From the NCBI GenBank assembly GCA_027623555.1, contig JAQBSZ010000002.1, positions 62,001 through 126,000 on the forward strand: DNA of 64,000 nucleotides. Direction: 5' to 3'. Origin of the DNA: Pseudomonadota bacterium (GTDB lineage: Bacteria; Pseudomonadota; Gammaproteobacteria; Pseudomonadales; Pseudohongiellaceae). Position 1 is the first letter of the stretch; each line of letters starts with the position of its first letter. This document shows positions 37,720-46,773 of this stretch, one piece after another. The notes beneath the pieces are model-generated. The model was not told the DNA's origin. It saw only the letters and a program-made list of their open reading frames with translations, and made no database searches. Made by a program: the position numbers and the translations under genes.

Positions 37720-38316
37720 ATGGGAAAACTGATAAAACCATCAGTGTTCGGGTTCGCGCTGCTGCCATTCTTTGCCCTGCTGCTGCGCATCTATCAGAAT
37801 GACCTGGGACCGGATCCGGCTCAGGAGCTGTCTATTGAAACTGGCGAATGGACGCTGCGATTTCTGCTGCTCACACTGGCGATGACGCCCTTGAAGCAGA
37901 TCACCAGTCTCGGTGTATTTGTCAGACACAGGAGGATGCTGGGTCTGTTTGCCCTGTTTTATGCGAGTGTACATTTTCTGTCCTGGATGGCCTTCCTGCT
38001 GGGGTTTCGCTGGTTCGCCATCGCCGAAGAACTGGTGGAGCGACCCTACATCACCGTGGGGTTCAGCGCATTTCTTATTCTCATTGCCTTGGGGGTAACA
38101 TCTCCCAAGGCAATGGTGCGTAAACTGGGTAGAAACTGGAAGCGCCTGCATCGACTGGTTTATCTTGCCGCCATTTTGGGAGTGGTCCATCTGTTATGGA
38201 TCTTGCGCACTAATATCGGTGAAGCAGTGCTGTATGGGAGCATCCTTGCCCTGTTACTGGGCTATCGAATTCTGCGCTTTCTGCACACCGGGAAGCGGGT
38301 AAAATCCGCCGCATAG
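37720..38316 (+). CDS. msrQ: Heme-binding membrane subunit MsrQ (YedZ)
   Basis: 198 residues with about six TM helices of the ferric-reductase-like family. Signature parts are TGEWTLRFLLLTLAMTPLKQ, RHRRMLGLFALFYASVHFLSW and WKRLHRLVYLAAILGVVHLLW, where the His residues ligate heme b. It passes electrons from the quinone pool to MsrP. Located just after msrP on the same strand. Confidence 0.94.
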   Translation: MGKLIKPSVFGFALLPFFALLLRIYQNDLGPDPAQELSIETGEWTLRFLLLTLAMTPLKQITSLGVFVRHRRMLGLFALFYASVHFLSWMAFLLGFRWFAIAEELVERPYITVGFSAFLILIALGVTSPKAMVRKLGRNWKRLHRLVYLAAILGVVHLLWILRTNIGEAVLYGSILALLLGYRILRFLHTGKRVKSAA

Positions 38317-38332
38317 ACTAAGCATCCGAGCC

Positions 38333-38360
38333 TTGTCACAGCTTGCTTTACGCGTATAAT
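38333..38360 (+). promoter_or_regulatory. Sigma-70 promoter for tRNA-Ala
   Basis: TTGTCA (38333-38338), a 16-nt spacer and a perfect TATAAT (38355-38360) form a good sigma-70 promoter. It lies 80 nt before the tRNA, and the bases after it (GCCCGCTC) are GC-rich, as in stringent promoters. Confidence 0.75.
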
Positions 38361-38439
38361 ACGCCCGCTCTGTGCCAAAGGGTGCGGACACTTTTTTACA
38401 GTAGTTTGCGATAGACTTGCTACACTGTTGTCGATTTAT

Positions 38440-38515
38440 GGGGCCATAGCTCAGCTGGGAGAGCGTCTGGTTTGCATCCAGAAGGTCTGCGGTTCGATCC
38501 CGCATGGCTCCACCA
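38440..38515 (+). tRNA. tRNA-Ala (anticodon TGC)
   Basis: 76 nt beginning GGGGCCATAGCTCAGCTGGG and ending in an encoded CCA. The acceptor stem GGGGCCA pairs with TGGCTCC, allowing a G-T pair. The anticodon stem CTGG/CCAG encloses the loop TTTGCAT, with anticodon TGC reading GCA. The T-arm GGTTCGATCC is standard. No second tRNA is adjacent. Confidence 0.97.
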
Positions 38516-38668
38516 ATTTTTACGCAGGATTTGCATCAGTGATCCTCAACCGTTACTGGCGGTTGGCTTCACTCAGCTATTGTCATCTCCATGTTATGCA
38601 GGCATTTCAAACATTCTTTCTTCAGCCTGAGATACTGAGGCCTATCTTGCTAACAATCGAACAATTCA

Positions 38669-39820
38669 ATGGTTGAATCTGTCGTGCAAAATCAGTGGGC
38701 ATCGGTCTCAGGACAGATGGTTGCCGACGCTTACTACCGTGAAGCCGACGCTTTTGGTGCGATTGCCGAGCAAGCTATTTTCCAGCGCATGCTGCCGAAT
38801 TTTGCCGACTACCAAGCACATCTGCAGCGTCGCAATCAGGATCCAGCGCAGCAGAAGAAAATTCGCAAGTTGCGGCCAGACGCTGGCACTATCGATACGG
38901 CCGTGCCGAGTCCTGAGCTTGTCGAGATATTTTGCGAGGCTCAGGTAGCGGTCTGCTGCGAGCTATTCAAGGGTACCAGCTGTACACCTGCCCAGATGCA
39001 TCGCGAAGGGATGCGCCTATTGGCGCAACAGGCCGCCAGGCATGTCATCAATACACCGGCGATCGCTGACGATATCTCTCCGGCTGACTACAGTGCGGCG
39101 CAGCAAGTCCTGTTGGAGGCTCTCAATCGTATTGGGAATCTGGATACCATCAGGGTCATGCAGATAGCCAGGTTACTTGGATTGATCGTTGCACGATCCG
39201 ATACAGTGCGGCAGTTGTCGTTGGGAGCTGGCAATGGCTATCGTGATCGGTATGGCATTCATGCCGTACCGAGGATTACTCTTCAACCCCAGTCCGCGGG
39301 GGGGATATGCCGGTTCGATGTGGTCGATAGGGAACCGGTTAATACTGTGCTGATCGATAATGACCCCATGCTTGCCAGACATTATCAGCGGCTCAATACG
39401 GAGCAGGGTGGCCGCATTCTGGCCATGAATTCCGCTGCGGACCAGGCGTTGGAAGAGCTGGGGTTAATTCAGCAGGAGCGGAGCCTGGGCACCCGCAATC
39501 TGGTGGCGGGTCTGCGCATCGATCACCGCATGATTCCCGATGCCACAGACTTTCTGCAGAGAATCGCCGGGGTCATCGACCAGAGTGCTGATTTGCTGCT
39601 GACCATTGGCGCCGGCAATAATCTTGCAGAATTCGAAGGTCGGTTGCTCTGTTTCGATGCGATTAGCCAGTCATTGAAAAACCGCGGCATGCAACCAGTC
39701 CGCATCAAGCTGCACGGGCAGGGCACCCTGCAAGAACAACGCAGGCGGCCAAACTTCGGGAACCTGGAATATGCCAGCTATCAGATTCTCTACTGTAAAC
39801 TGCTGCGCAATAAATTCTGA
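38669..39820 (+). CDS. Uncharacterised protein with Rossmann/methyltransferase-like segments
   Basis: 383 residues, no signal peptide. The N-terminal half is helical. The C-terminal half has glycine-rich and acidic turns resembling SAM-dependent methyltransferase motifs: QLSLGAGNGYRD, then NTVLIDNDPML, later ADLLLTIGAGNNLAE. The pattern SLGAGNG plus D-N-D at the end of a strand is suggestive but not conclusive. I do not recognise a named family. It begins about 150 nt after tRNA-Ala and has no clear operon partner. Confidence 0.78.
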   Translation: MVESVVQNQWASVSGQMVADAYYREADAFGAIAEQAIFQRMLPNFADYQAHLQRRNQDPAQQKKIRKLRPDAGTIDTAVPSPELVEIFCEAQVAVCCELFKGTSCTPAQMHREGMRLLAQQAARHVINTPAIADDISPADYSAAQQVLLEALNRIGNLDTIRVMQIARLLGLIVARSDTVRQLSLGAGNGYRDRYGIHAVPRITLQPQSAGGICRFDVVDREPVNTVLIDNDPMLARHYQRLNTEQGGRILAMNSAADQALEELGLIQQERSLGTRNLVAGLRIDHRMIPDATDFLQRIAGVIDQSADLLLTIGAGNNLAEFEGRLLCFDAISQSLKNRGMQPVRIKLHGQGTLQEQRRRPNFGNLEYASYQILYCKLLRNKF

Positions 39821-40122
39821 AGCGGCTGTATTCCATCCGTCTTCCTGACGGACTCGGGGTAGGGCGCCAGCCTCTTTGGTCCGGAGAATTGTACCCACGT
39901 TGCGGAGATCGGGTCCTGGTGGCAGGCTCGGAAGCGCCAATTCCCGCTAAAAGCACCGGGGCCGACTGGATCACCCAATCCAGACAGCTGGAAATTCACA
40001 TTTTAAGTGTAGACTTCGGCCTGTTGGGCTTTTATCCTCTACCGTTCAGCTGCATAAAGAACAAGAAACCAAATTCTTACCGTCATCGAAGCGTCTGGGG
40101 CGGTACCAGCGAGGAAGAGAGA
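39821..40122. other. Intergenic region without recognisable gene
   Basis: About 300 bases between the orphan methyltransferase-like gene and a small lipoprotein. Several overlapping track ORFs here on both strands lack ribosome-binding sites and family features. I see no terminator or promoter I would defend. Confidence 0.45.
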
Positions 40123-40428
40123 GTGAACAAACTGATTGGGTTGATTGCGCTAGTCACACTACTCACGGGCTGCGAGGGCTTGTATCCAGATGAAGGAATT
40201 CCCCGAATTCGCACCCAGCGCGATGTGGACGCTTATAACGCCACCGTGCTTGCCGCTAATGACAAGTTAGTGTGCGATCGAGAGCAGGTACTTGGCACCA
40301 ATATCAGGCAATTCGTCTGTTTGACGGTGGCACAACGCGAACGCCTGCGGGAGCAGGCTCGGGAAGATGCCACCTTTCTCCAACAAACGCTCAACGATAC
40401 CGGCGGGATCAGCGGGGGCCCTCAATAG
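40123..40428 (+). CDS. Small lipoprotein of unknown function
   Basis: 101 residues beginning at a GTG (40123) with GAGGAAGAGAGA upstream. A lipoprotein signal is clear (LIALVTLLTGCEG). The mature part has two more Cys (VCDREQVLG and FVCLTVAQRERLREQA) that could form a disulfide, and a helical C-terminus. The track start at 39889 has no site and would bury the signal. I do not recognise a family. Confidence 0.75.
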   Translation: MNKLIGLIALVTLLTGCEGLYPDEGIPRIRTQRDVDAYNATVLAANDKLVCDREQVLGTNIRQFVCLTVAQRERLREQAREDATFLQQTLNDTGGISGGPQ

Positions 40429-40595
40429 GCCACCAGCCTTTGCTGCTGGCTAGAGAGTTTCCCATCCGCCGATAGGCTATTTCTGCGCTCCGCCGATAGA
40501 GCTTCTGGTGGATTGCCCTTCCTTCCCAATTACTGTTTCTCAGTGTGGTGGCTTTCCCTTTATAATGAGCGCAATTCTTATTTTGCGAGTGTGCA

Positions 40596-41069
40596 ATGAA
40601 AAATTTCCTGCTGGTAATTTCGCTATTGTATCTAGGCCAGGCGTCTATTGCACAGGATGTCAACCAATCTGAGATCGAAGAGATCATCGTTATTGGTGAG
40701 CTCACCAAGCCGGCGGTGAGGGCACAGATCATTCGTGTCGAGAATGATATTTACAGATTCTATAATGCCCGTAACGGTAATACCGACCTGGATATTGTAT
40801 GTAGTCAAGTGGCTCTCACTGGAACACTCATTCCGCAACGGGTGTGTGAGCCGGTATTCTGGACAAAGGCGCGGCAACGCGAAATACGAGATTTTATCCA
40901 TGATTTTTCGGGTATCGCCGAGCTTGAGAATTTGAGCGAAGAAACTACCCAGGAAACTGAAGAAATGAACCGAGTCTATGCAGAGTTGATTGAGAATTAC
41001 CCGTCTTTTGCGGAGGCGTTGCTGGTTCTGGCAGATCTGAAGGCGCGCCTGGAAGAACTGGGAAACTAA
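40596..41069 (+). CDS. Small exported protein with an EEIIVIGEL N-terminal motif, unknown function
   Basis: 157 residues with a signal peptide (MKNFLLVISLLYLGQASIAQ). The mature N-terminus IEEIIVIGELTKPAVRAQI recalls the EEVIVTG box that starts TonB-dependent receptors, including the one in this window. The middle holds two Cys (DIVCSQVALTGTLIPQRVCEPVFW) and the C-terminus is helical. I recall similar uncharacterised proteins in marine gammaproteobacteria. A TATAAT lies 30 nt before the ATG. Confidence 0.8.
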   Translation: MKNFLLVISLLYLGQASIAQDVNQSEIEEIIVIGELTKPAVRAQIIRVENDIYRFYNARNGNTDLDIVCSQVALTGTLIPQRVCEPVFWTKARQREIRDFIHDFSGIAELENLSEETTQETEEMNRVYAELIENYPSFAEALLVLADLKARLEELGN

Positions 41070-41322
41070 CGTTTCATTTACCAGCAAACTTTAGACACAC
41101 TATTCTCCAATGAGGCGCTCTGTACAGACTCTGGACCTGGGCGTTGCTCGGAACTTGATGGCCGCCGCGGGCATCATCTAGCTGCTTCGAAAGAAAATCA
41201 TGCGAATGCAGGTCTGGAATGGGCTGATGGTGAATAGCCAATGTCCGGTAGCGGCAACTTGCGCAGAGATTACGCAGGGATACCGTACTATTAACAAGAA
41301 TTAGTCATGTTGTAGAGTTCTT

Positions 41323-42141
41323 ATGATTAACAAAAAATTTTCCTGTGTTGGCTTGGCAGCAAGCCTTTATTCTTTCCTGGTCTTTGCCCAGGACGACGTC
41401 TGGAGCGGCCTGGCCAGGTCGCAGTTCGATAGTACGGCAGCCACTCTCAGAGTGCCCTGTGCAATAGTGGAAGATGAAAGTGGCAGCGCCGTGCCAGGTC
41501 TCGCACCAGCCTATGCATTAAATCTTTTCCTGGCCAGTCTCGAGGCAGGCAATGAAAGGTTTCAGTTGGTGGACCCCATTACTGCATATACTGAAGTTCC
41601 TGCTAGCTGCCTCGACACGTTGATTGTTTCCAATGCGGGTACTACGGCCACCTACACGACCAGCTCGACAGAGATCGATATCGATGCCGCCGTATTTGCC
41701 GATCGTTTCTATACGCTTGAGCTGCAGGCGAATCTCTTGACCGATGGCCCGGTTGAGTTCTCGGTGGTCAATGTCACAAGCAGGCTCTACCGCAAACCGT
41801 CATTTGTCGGCGAAACCTTTCTTGCAACTATCGGGCCGCCACCGTTTAACACGCAGTTTATCTATGACGATGGGTTCCTGGGGCAGGCGCTTGTTGCGAT
41901 GAATCAGGGTCTGGTGGTTTTCGAGCCGGGGCGTGTCAGAGTCGACTGCTTCTTCGAAGATCCGAACAGTTTACTGGAGGTGTTTGAGGTGATTGGCAGT
42001 AACGTGCGCCATAAGTTGAAATCGACAGTCACCTCGGCAGACAACAACAAGGAGATTCGCACCAGGTGCACAGTTTTTAATCTCGATATCAATCGCCTGG
42101 ATAGAGACATCCAGATCTATACCTGGTTTATTAATCTCTGA
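41323..42141 (+). CDS. Exported protein of unknown function
   Basis: 272 residues with a signal peptide (MINKKFSCVGLAASLYSFLVFAQ). The rest is strand-rich (QFDSTAATLRVPCAIVEDES, STEIDIDAAVFADRFYTLELQANLL) with a few Cys, suggesting a secreted or periplasmic beta-sandwich. No family is recognised. It is convergent with the TonB-dependent receptor gene. About 250 bases separate it from the preceding exported protein. Confidence 0.75.
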   Translation: MINKKFSCVGLAASLYSFLVFAQDDVWSGLARSQFDSTAATLRVPCAIVEDESGSAVPGLAPAYALNLFLASLEAGNERFQLVDPITAYTEVPASCLDTLIVSNAGTTATYTTSSTEIDIDAAVFADRFYTLELQANLLTDGPVEFSVVNVTSRLYRKPSFVGETFLATIGPPPFNTQFIYDDGFLGQALVAMNQGLVVFEPGRVRVDCFFEDPNSLLEVFEVIGSNVRHKLKSTVTSADNNKEIRTRCTVFNLDINRLDRDIQIYTWFINL

Positions 42142-42267
42142 TTCATCACGCTCTTTCAATACTACAACCCCATACTCGCTGTGAATATTGAAGGCTTCAC
42201 CCGCACCAGGTTTCTGCATCAGGTCAATTTGTATATCGGTGGATATTTCCTTCCCCAATTGACGGCC

Positions 42268-42300
42268 AAAAAAAACGGCCCCTTCTTGCGAAGAGGCCGT
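42268..42300 (-). terminator. Rho-independent terminator of the TonB-dependent receptor gene
   Basis: On the minus strand, ACGGCCTCTTC, a short loop and GAAGGGGCCGT form an 11-bp stem with one mismatch, followed by a run of eight T (A-run at 42268-42275 on the plus strand). It ends the transcript 33 nt beyond the receptor stop. Confidence 0.85.
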
Positions 42301-42332
42301 CTTCTTTTTCGCGAGAATCTAACAGTTAATGC

Positions 42333-45302
42333 TTAGAACTCTACAGTGATCCTTCCATAGAGCAGGCGTCCCCGTGCGTCGTACAGGATCGATTCCATGC
42401 CGGCGAAGTCATTGACTCGCTGTGGCATTCGATCGAATACGTTGCGAGAACCCAATGTGAAGTCCACATTGGTACCGAACAGATCCAGGCCACGGTAGTT
42501 GTAGGCAACGTCCGTGACGGTGGAGGCGCGCAGTGTGTCTCTCACGCTGATATCGAATGGCGTAAAGAACGTGAACGCGTGGAAGAAACCACTGTTCCAG
42601 CTATAGCCGTCGTACTCTACTTCATCGATATAGTGAGCGGTGATGTTGGCACTGTGGTTGCCCATCACCCAACCGATTCGCAGGTTACCCTTCAGCTCTG
42701 GCAGCGGAGGCGCCTCACCGAGGAAGCGGTTACGCTTACCCAGTGGTGAACTGACCGGATCGGTGGCGAACTTCTGGTACTCCCACTTGTCGATCTTGGT
42801 AGCATTGAAATTCGCTGAAATAGTACCAATATCGTTCAGGCCAAACAGACCAGTGATGGCATCGAGCTCAAACTGGTATCTGACCGTGAGGTCATAGGCT
42901 TCCACGTTGTTTGCCGCGGCATTGGACTGACCCACGGTAATCCGCAGAATCTGTGTCGGGTCACCCGCTGCACGAACAATACGTGGATCCTGGCCACCGG
43001 AATTAACCCAGGCGGTCAACTCCGCTACGGTTGGTTCTCTTCCCGAGATGCCGGTGGAATTTGACCAGTTGAAGTAATCCAGGGCCAGCAACTGCTGCGG
43101 GTCGATACTTACAATCCGATCCTGGAATTCAGTCTGGCTCCAGTTCAGGTCGATGCGCAGGTTATCGATAGGCTCGAGGGTAATACCCCAGCTCTGGGTA
43201 TCGGCCGTTTCCGGAGTCAGGCGGGGGTTACCTGCCTGGCAACGACGGGCATAGGCGAAGAACGAGGACAGCGGATCATCCAGGTTGCTCAGGTTGCAGC
43301 GTTCCGGTGCGAACAAGTCGTTGAGCTCTGGCGCAATAAACGCCGTACCCTTGGTGGCACGCAGCGTTAACCACTCGGTCGGGCTGTAAGTGATGCCAAA
43401 CTTCGGATCCTTTGAGCTCTGACCGGTTGAGTAAGTCTCAGCGCGGCTGGCCGCGGTGATTTCCAGGTTATCCAAAACCGGAATAGCCACCTCGACAAAC
43501 CAGGCATCGACATCGCGGCTCTCGTTGGCCGGAATGTCCGCCTGGCCGTTATAGAGGTCGCCACTCTGGTACAGGCCCGCTGGCTGGTAGTCGAAGCCGT
43601 CACCACGACGCTGGGCGCCCACGGCCATGCCAATCGGTCCACCAGGCAGTTCGAAGTCCATCGGCAGCGGCAGCGTGCCATTGAAGACCAGATCCAGTGA
43701 GTACAGCGAGGAATCAGTATTGCCTCTCAGGAACTGGGTGGGGAAGACTGAATCTGCCACCGCCTGGGAGTTCGTGTACGGGTTCAATACATTGGGATTG
43801 ACCGCAAATGGGTTGAAACATTCGTCTTCCGGGCCCAGCGGGTCACAATTCAGACCCTGCGAGATAGCCGAAAAGCTCTGGTTGTTTTCACGCCACATCA
43901 CCACTTCATCGCTGTACATGACTGAGGCCACACCGTCCCAGCCTTCCAGATAGGGCACGGCGAAGTTCGCATCGAAGGCGACGCGGTAGGATCTTTCCCG
44001 GTAGAAACCAGGGAAACTGCCGTTGCTGTTCAGGCCCGCCGGTATAGTCTGGGACTTACCGAAGGGGCGCCAGCCACTGAAGCTAACGTCTTCGTTGAAG
44101 GGAATACCGCCCGGATCCAGTTGTACCACACCGTTGGCATCACGATCGGGAATACCATCGCCATTGCCATCGGCAGCAAACAGCGCGTTACCGGCACTAT
44201 CTACCGCACGGTAGGGGTTACCTGGCAGCTCACCACGGATGGTGGGCAATTCGTCGACGCGGCCACCGGGGTTGGCGGCTGAGTTCTGGCCATCGTAGGT
44301 CAGGTTGTTCCAGTTTAGCTGGGCATTGAAGCTCAGGTCGTCGCTGACTTCATAATTTGCATTGGCATAGAACACACCCTGCTGATTCTTGGGGTTCAGT
44401 TCCCACCACTGGCCGAAGTCCATGTAGCAGCTACCGAAGTGGCTGGTACCGTTAGGGTTAGGTCTGTCTCCCACAGTCGGGTCGGTCCGCTCGGCCATGG
44501 TGCCACAGCCCGGGTCGCCACGTCGGCTGGTAGCGCCGGTGAGCATTCCCGCCGCATCACGCCTTGGTACCGCGAACTGGCCAGGGTTACCAGAAGAAGA
44601 GCTGTTGAAACCGGCGTAGAATAAATCGGGTCGGTCTGACCACAACAGGTTATCGTTATTCCGCCACTGGCCGGCCATAACCATATCGACACCGCCGACA
44701 TCACCGCCCCAGATGAAGCTGTACATCTGTTCCTGGTACGTGTCGCTGGCGTCAGTTTGTTGATTAAAAGCCTCGACCTTGAATCCGTCATAGGACTTGA
44801 TTGGCACGAAGTTAACAACCCCGGCCACCGCCGCGGAACCGTACAGTGCCGCCGCACCGTCCACCACGATATCGAGGCGTTGAATGGCGATCTGGGGCAG
44901 CATCTGATTGACGTTGCCATCGATAACGCGCTTACCGTCCACCAGGTCGAGGGTGGCGCCGGCACCGAGACCGCGGAGATTTATCGCGGTTTCACTCGCA
45001 CCGGAACCCGGCGTGATGTTAGACGAAATCGACGAGCCCTGGTTGAAACTGAGGCCGTGAACAATGTCGCCCATGTTGGGCGTACCTTCGGCAGCGATAT
45101 CCTCAAGGGTAAGCTGCGTCAGGGGAGAGGCGGACCGAAAGCCTTCGGTACGCCGAATGAATGAACCGGTTACGATTACTTCTTCGACCGCATCATCCTG
45201 TGCAAGTGCTGCCCCGGCAAGGGGTAGCAACGACAGCGAAATCGCTGTGCAGAGCATTTTTCTTTGAAAGCCGGGAAGCTTGGCTTTTCGGTTGACGTGC
45301 AT
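42333..45302 (-). CDS. TonB-dependent outer membrane receptor
   Basis: 989 residues: signal peptide (to AALAQ), EEVIVTGSFIRR marking the TonB-box/plug start, a plug domain (residues 45-175: INLRGLGAGATLDLVDGKRVI, DIVVDGAAALYGSAAVAGVVNFV), and a barrel ending in Phe (LLYGRITVEF). The LIVDGxAAxYGS-type plug is common among receptors for sugars, peptides or complex organics rather than siderophores. No substrate-binding or degradative gene is next to it, so the ligand is unknown. No cobalamin-riboswitch-like box is visible upstream. Confidence 0.93.
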   Translation of the reverse strand: MHVNRKAKLPGFQRKMLCTAISLSLLPLAGAALAQDDAVEEVIVTGSFIRRTEGFRSASPLTQLTLEDIAAEGTPNMGDIVHGLSFNQGSSISSNITPGSGASETAINLRGLGAGATLDLVDGKRVIDGNVNQMLPQIAIQRLDIVVDGAAALYGSAAVAGVVNFVPIKSYDGFKVEAFNQQTDASDTYQEQMYSFIWGGDVGGVDMVMAGQWRNNDNLLWSDRPDLFYAGFNSSSSGNPGQFAVPRRDAAGMLTGATSRRGDPGCGTMAERTDPTVGDRPNPNGTSHFGSCYMDFGQWWELNPKNQQGVFYANANYEVSDDLSFNAQLNWNNLTYDGQNSAANPGGRVDELPTIRGELPGNPYRAVDSAGNALFAADGNGDGIPDRDANGVVQLDPGGIPFNEDVSFSGWRPFGKSQTIPAGLNSNGSFPGFYRERSYRVAFDANFAVPYLEGWDGVASVMYSDEVVMWRENNQSFSAISQGLNCDPLGPEDECFNPFAVNPNVLNPYTNSQAVADSVFPTQFLRGNTDSSLYSLDLVFNGTLPLPMDFELPGGPIGMAVGAQRRGDGFDYQPAGLYQSGDLYNGQADIPANESRDVDAWFVEVAIPVLDNLEITAASRAETYSTGQSSKDPKFGITYSPTEWLTLRATKGTAFIAPELNDLFAPERCNLSNLDDPLSSFFAYARRCQAGNPRLTPETADTQSWGITLEPIDNLRIDLNWSQTEFQDRIVSIDPQQLLALDYFNWSNSTGISGREPTVAELTAWVNSGGQDPRIVRAAGDPTQILRITVGQSNAAANNVEAYDLTVRYQFELDAITGLFGLNDIGTISANFNATKIDKWEYQKFATDPVSSPLGKRNRFLGEAPPLPELKGNLRIGWVMGNHSANITAHYIDEVEYDGYSWNSGFFHAFTFFTPFDISVRDTLRASTVTDVAYNYRGLDLFGTNVDFTLGSRNVFDRMPQRVNDFAGMESILYDARGRLLYGRITVEF

Positions 45303-45822
45303 ATAAAACTCCTCTCTCTTGATAAGTTTCTTTTAGTACTTCCTGGTACTTCATTTTCATTCTTTTTGGCATCGATGCTGCAAGATTGGGAATGCAGCTA
45401 GAAGAGTCAGCTGACCGAATTACCCTGGCATTCGAATTTTTACTTACAGGAATCCGAATAGTCAGACTTCAGCGACCAATAAGACTTATCTACGTGAGAT
45501 GGAAACACCAGCGTAGGGCTCAGTCAAGCTCTATTAGACACAAACAGTCACAATTAAATGCCTGCGGTATTTACTGCAGAAAAACGCTACCAAAGGTAAC
45601 TCTTTTCGGGCGTTATATGGCTCTGAAGACTGCGAATTTCGCGGGATTAGCCCGATTTTTGATCAACTCTTTTTATCGAGCGCTTGATCGATATTGTGTA
45701 CCCGATCAAGGTGGCATCAAGCGAAATTCGAATGACAAAAAATTGACGCTGGCAAACTGACTCGATGGCTGTGTTTTTGCAGTTATGAATTGTTAGATTT
45801 TGCTGTTTGGCAATTGAGTAGT
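45303..45822. other. Intergenic region upstream of the TonB-dependent receptor
   Basis: 520 bases with no supported gene; the 124-codon ORF 45386-45760 lacks a site and any family features. The notable element is a perfect inverted repeat CTTGATCG (45683-45690) and CGATCAAG (45703-45710) with 12 nt between, the geometry of a dimeric regulator site. It is about 380 nt from the receptor start. Confidence 0.5.
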
Positions 45823-46419
45823 TTATTTGGAGTAAACTGCAACCCAGCTGGACTCATTGGCAAGAATTTCTTCGAATCCAGCTTGCTCCAGGTCTTCCCT
45901 AACCCAGTGAGATCGGTGGTCTTCGAAAGGATTCGCATCCACATGCTGCTCAACAAAATCTTTGGGTGTGCTGACCAGTGCGTGGCAATTGCAGCGTGCT
46001 TTTATCAATTCAAGAAATCTCAGCCCGTCCTGTTTCTCAAAATGCTCCAGGATATCGATGGCCAGCACCATGTCATAACTGTTAGCCAGTGCAGGTAAAA
46101 GCTGCAGGGCATCCCCTTCGAAGATTTCATTGTAGGCATATTCATGCACCGGGGTTAGATAGCCGGGGTAAGCCTCAATGCCGTCAATAATCACGTTCCA
46201 TTCTGACTTGTCACGCCGGCGTGCTGTTTCTCCGCTAACTTCGTACAAGTTGAAATGTTCAAGGTTGGTGCGGGCCAGAAAGCCGTACTGACCCATGCCC
46301 ACCCCAATATCCAATACGGATGAGGGTTGCTGCATTTCGAGATAGCCGATGATGGCTGAGATTTGTGAGCTGTGACTGAAGGGCATGCGCCATCCTGTGC
46401 CTAATTTTTCGAGCGGCAA
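45823..46419 (-). CDS. Class I SAM-dependent methyltransferase
   Basis: 198 residues with motif I SVLDIGVGMGQYGF (residues 34-47), a strand ending FNLYEVSGE, the motif DMVLAIDILEHFEKQDG, and HALVSTPKDF, all as in Methyltransf-type small-molecule enzymes. Translation probably starts at a TTG (46419) preceded by GGAGAG; the ATG at 46386 is the alternative. The substrate cannot be inferred. It is divergent from the B12-binding radical SAM gene. Confidence 0.85.
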   Translation of the reverse strand: MPLEKLGTGWRMPFSHSSQISAIIGYLEMQQPSSVLDIGVGMGQYGFLARTNLEHFNLYEVSGETARRRDKSEWNVIIDGIEAYPGYLTPVHEYAYNEIFEGDALQLLPALANSYDMVLAIDILEHFEKQDGLRFLELIKARCNCHALVSTPKDFVEQHVDANPFEDHRSHWVREDLEQAGFEEILANESSWVAVYSK

Positions 46420-46773
46420 TTCTCTCCTGATTCCGGAAACAATGACAAGTTGTCGCTATTAATTGTATCCGCAAGCCAGCGGATTTCGGACAGGGGCTTG
46501 ATATAAACATGTAAGCCATTGATAATTAATAGCATTTTTAAAATAATTGCGCTCTCTATTAGTATCACACCACGCCTGTTAAAATTGGCAGCTTGCCAGC
46601 CCTGTCGCTCATGGATAATTGCACTGTTTCCACAGGACAGGACCGTAGTCCGCACTTTAAAGTGTGGCAGCAATCAGAAGATAACTAACACAAGTGCGAG
46701 AATCAGACCCGCTGATTTATCGCCCAGAGCGCCATAGCTAATAACCCTGCAGTGCTTGAGAAGGTAATACCCG
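46420..46773. other. Divergent intergenic region with a palindrome
   Basis: About 350 AT-rich bases between the methyltransferase and radical SAM genes. It includes CCGCACTTTAAAGTGTGG (46650-46667), an 18-nt palindrome with a perfect 12-bp core, possibly an operator. No gene is supported; ORF 46519-46737 has no family features. Confidence 0.5.

Noticed and set aside
45386-45760. 124-codon ORF upstream of the TonB-dependent receptor
   Set aside because: No ribosome-binding site, unusual composition and no recognisable domain; it lies in an AT-rich regulatory-looking region.
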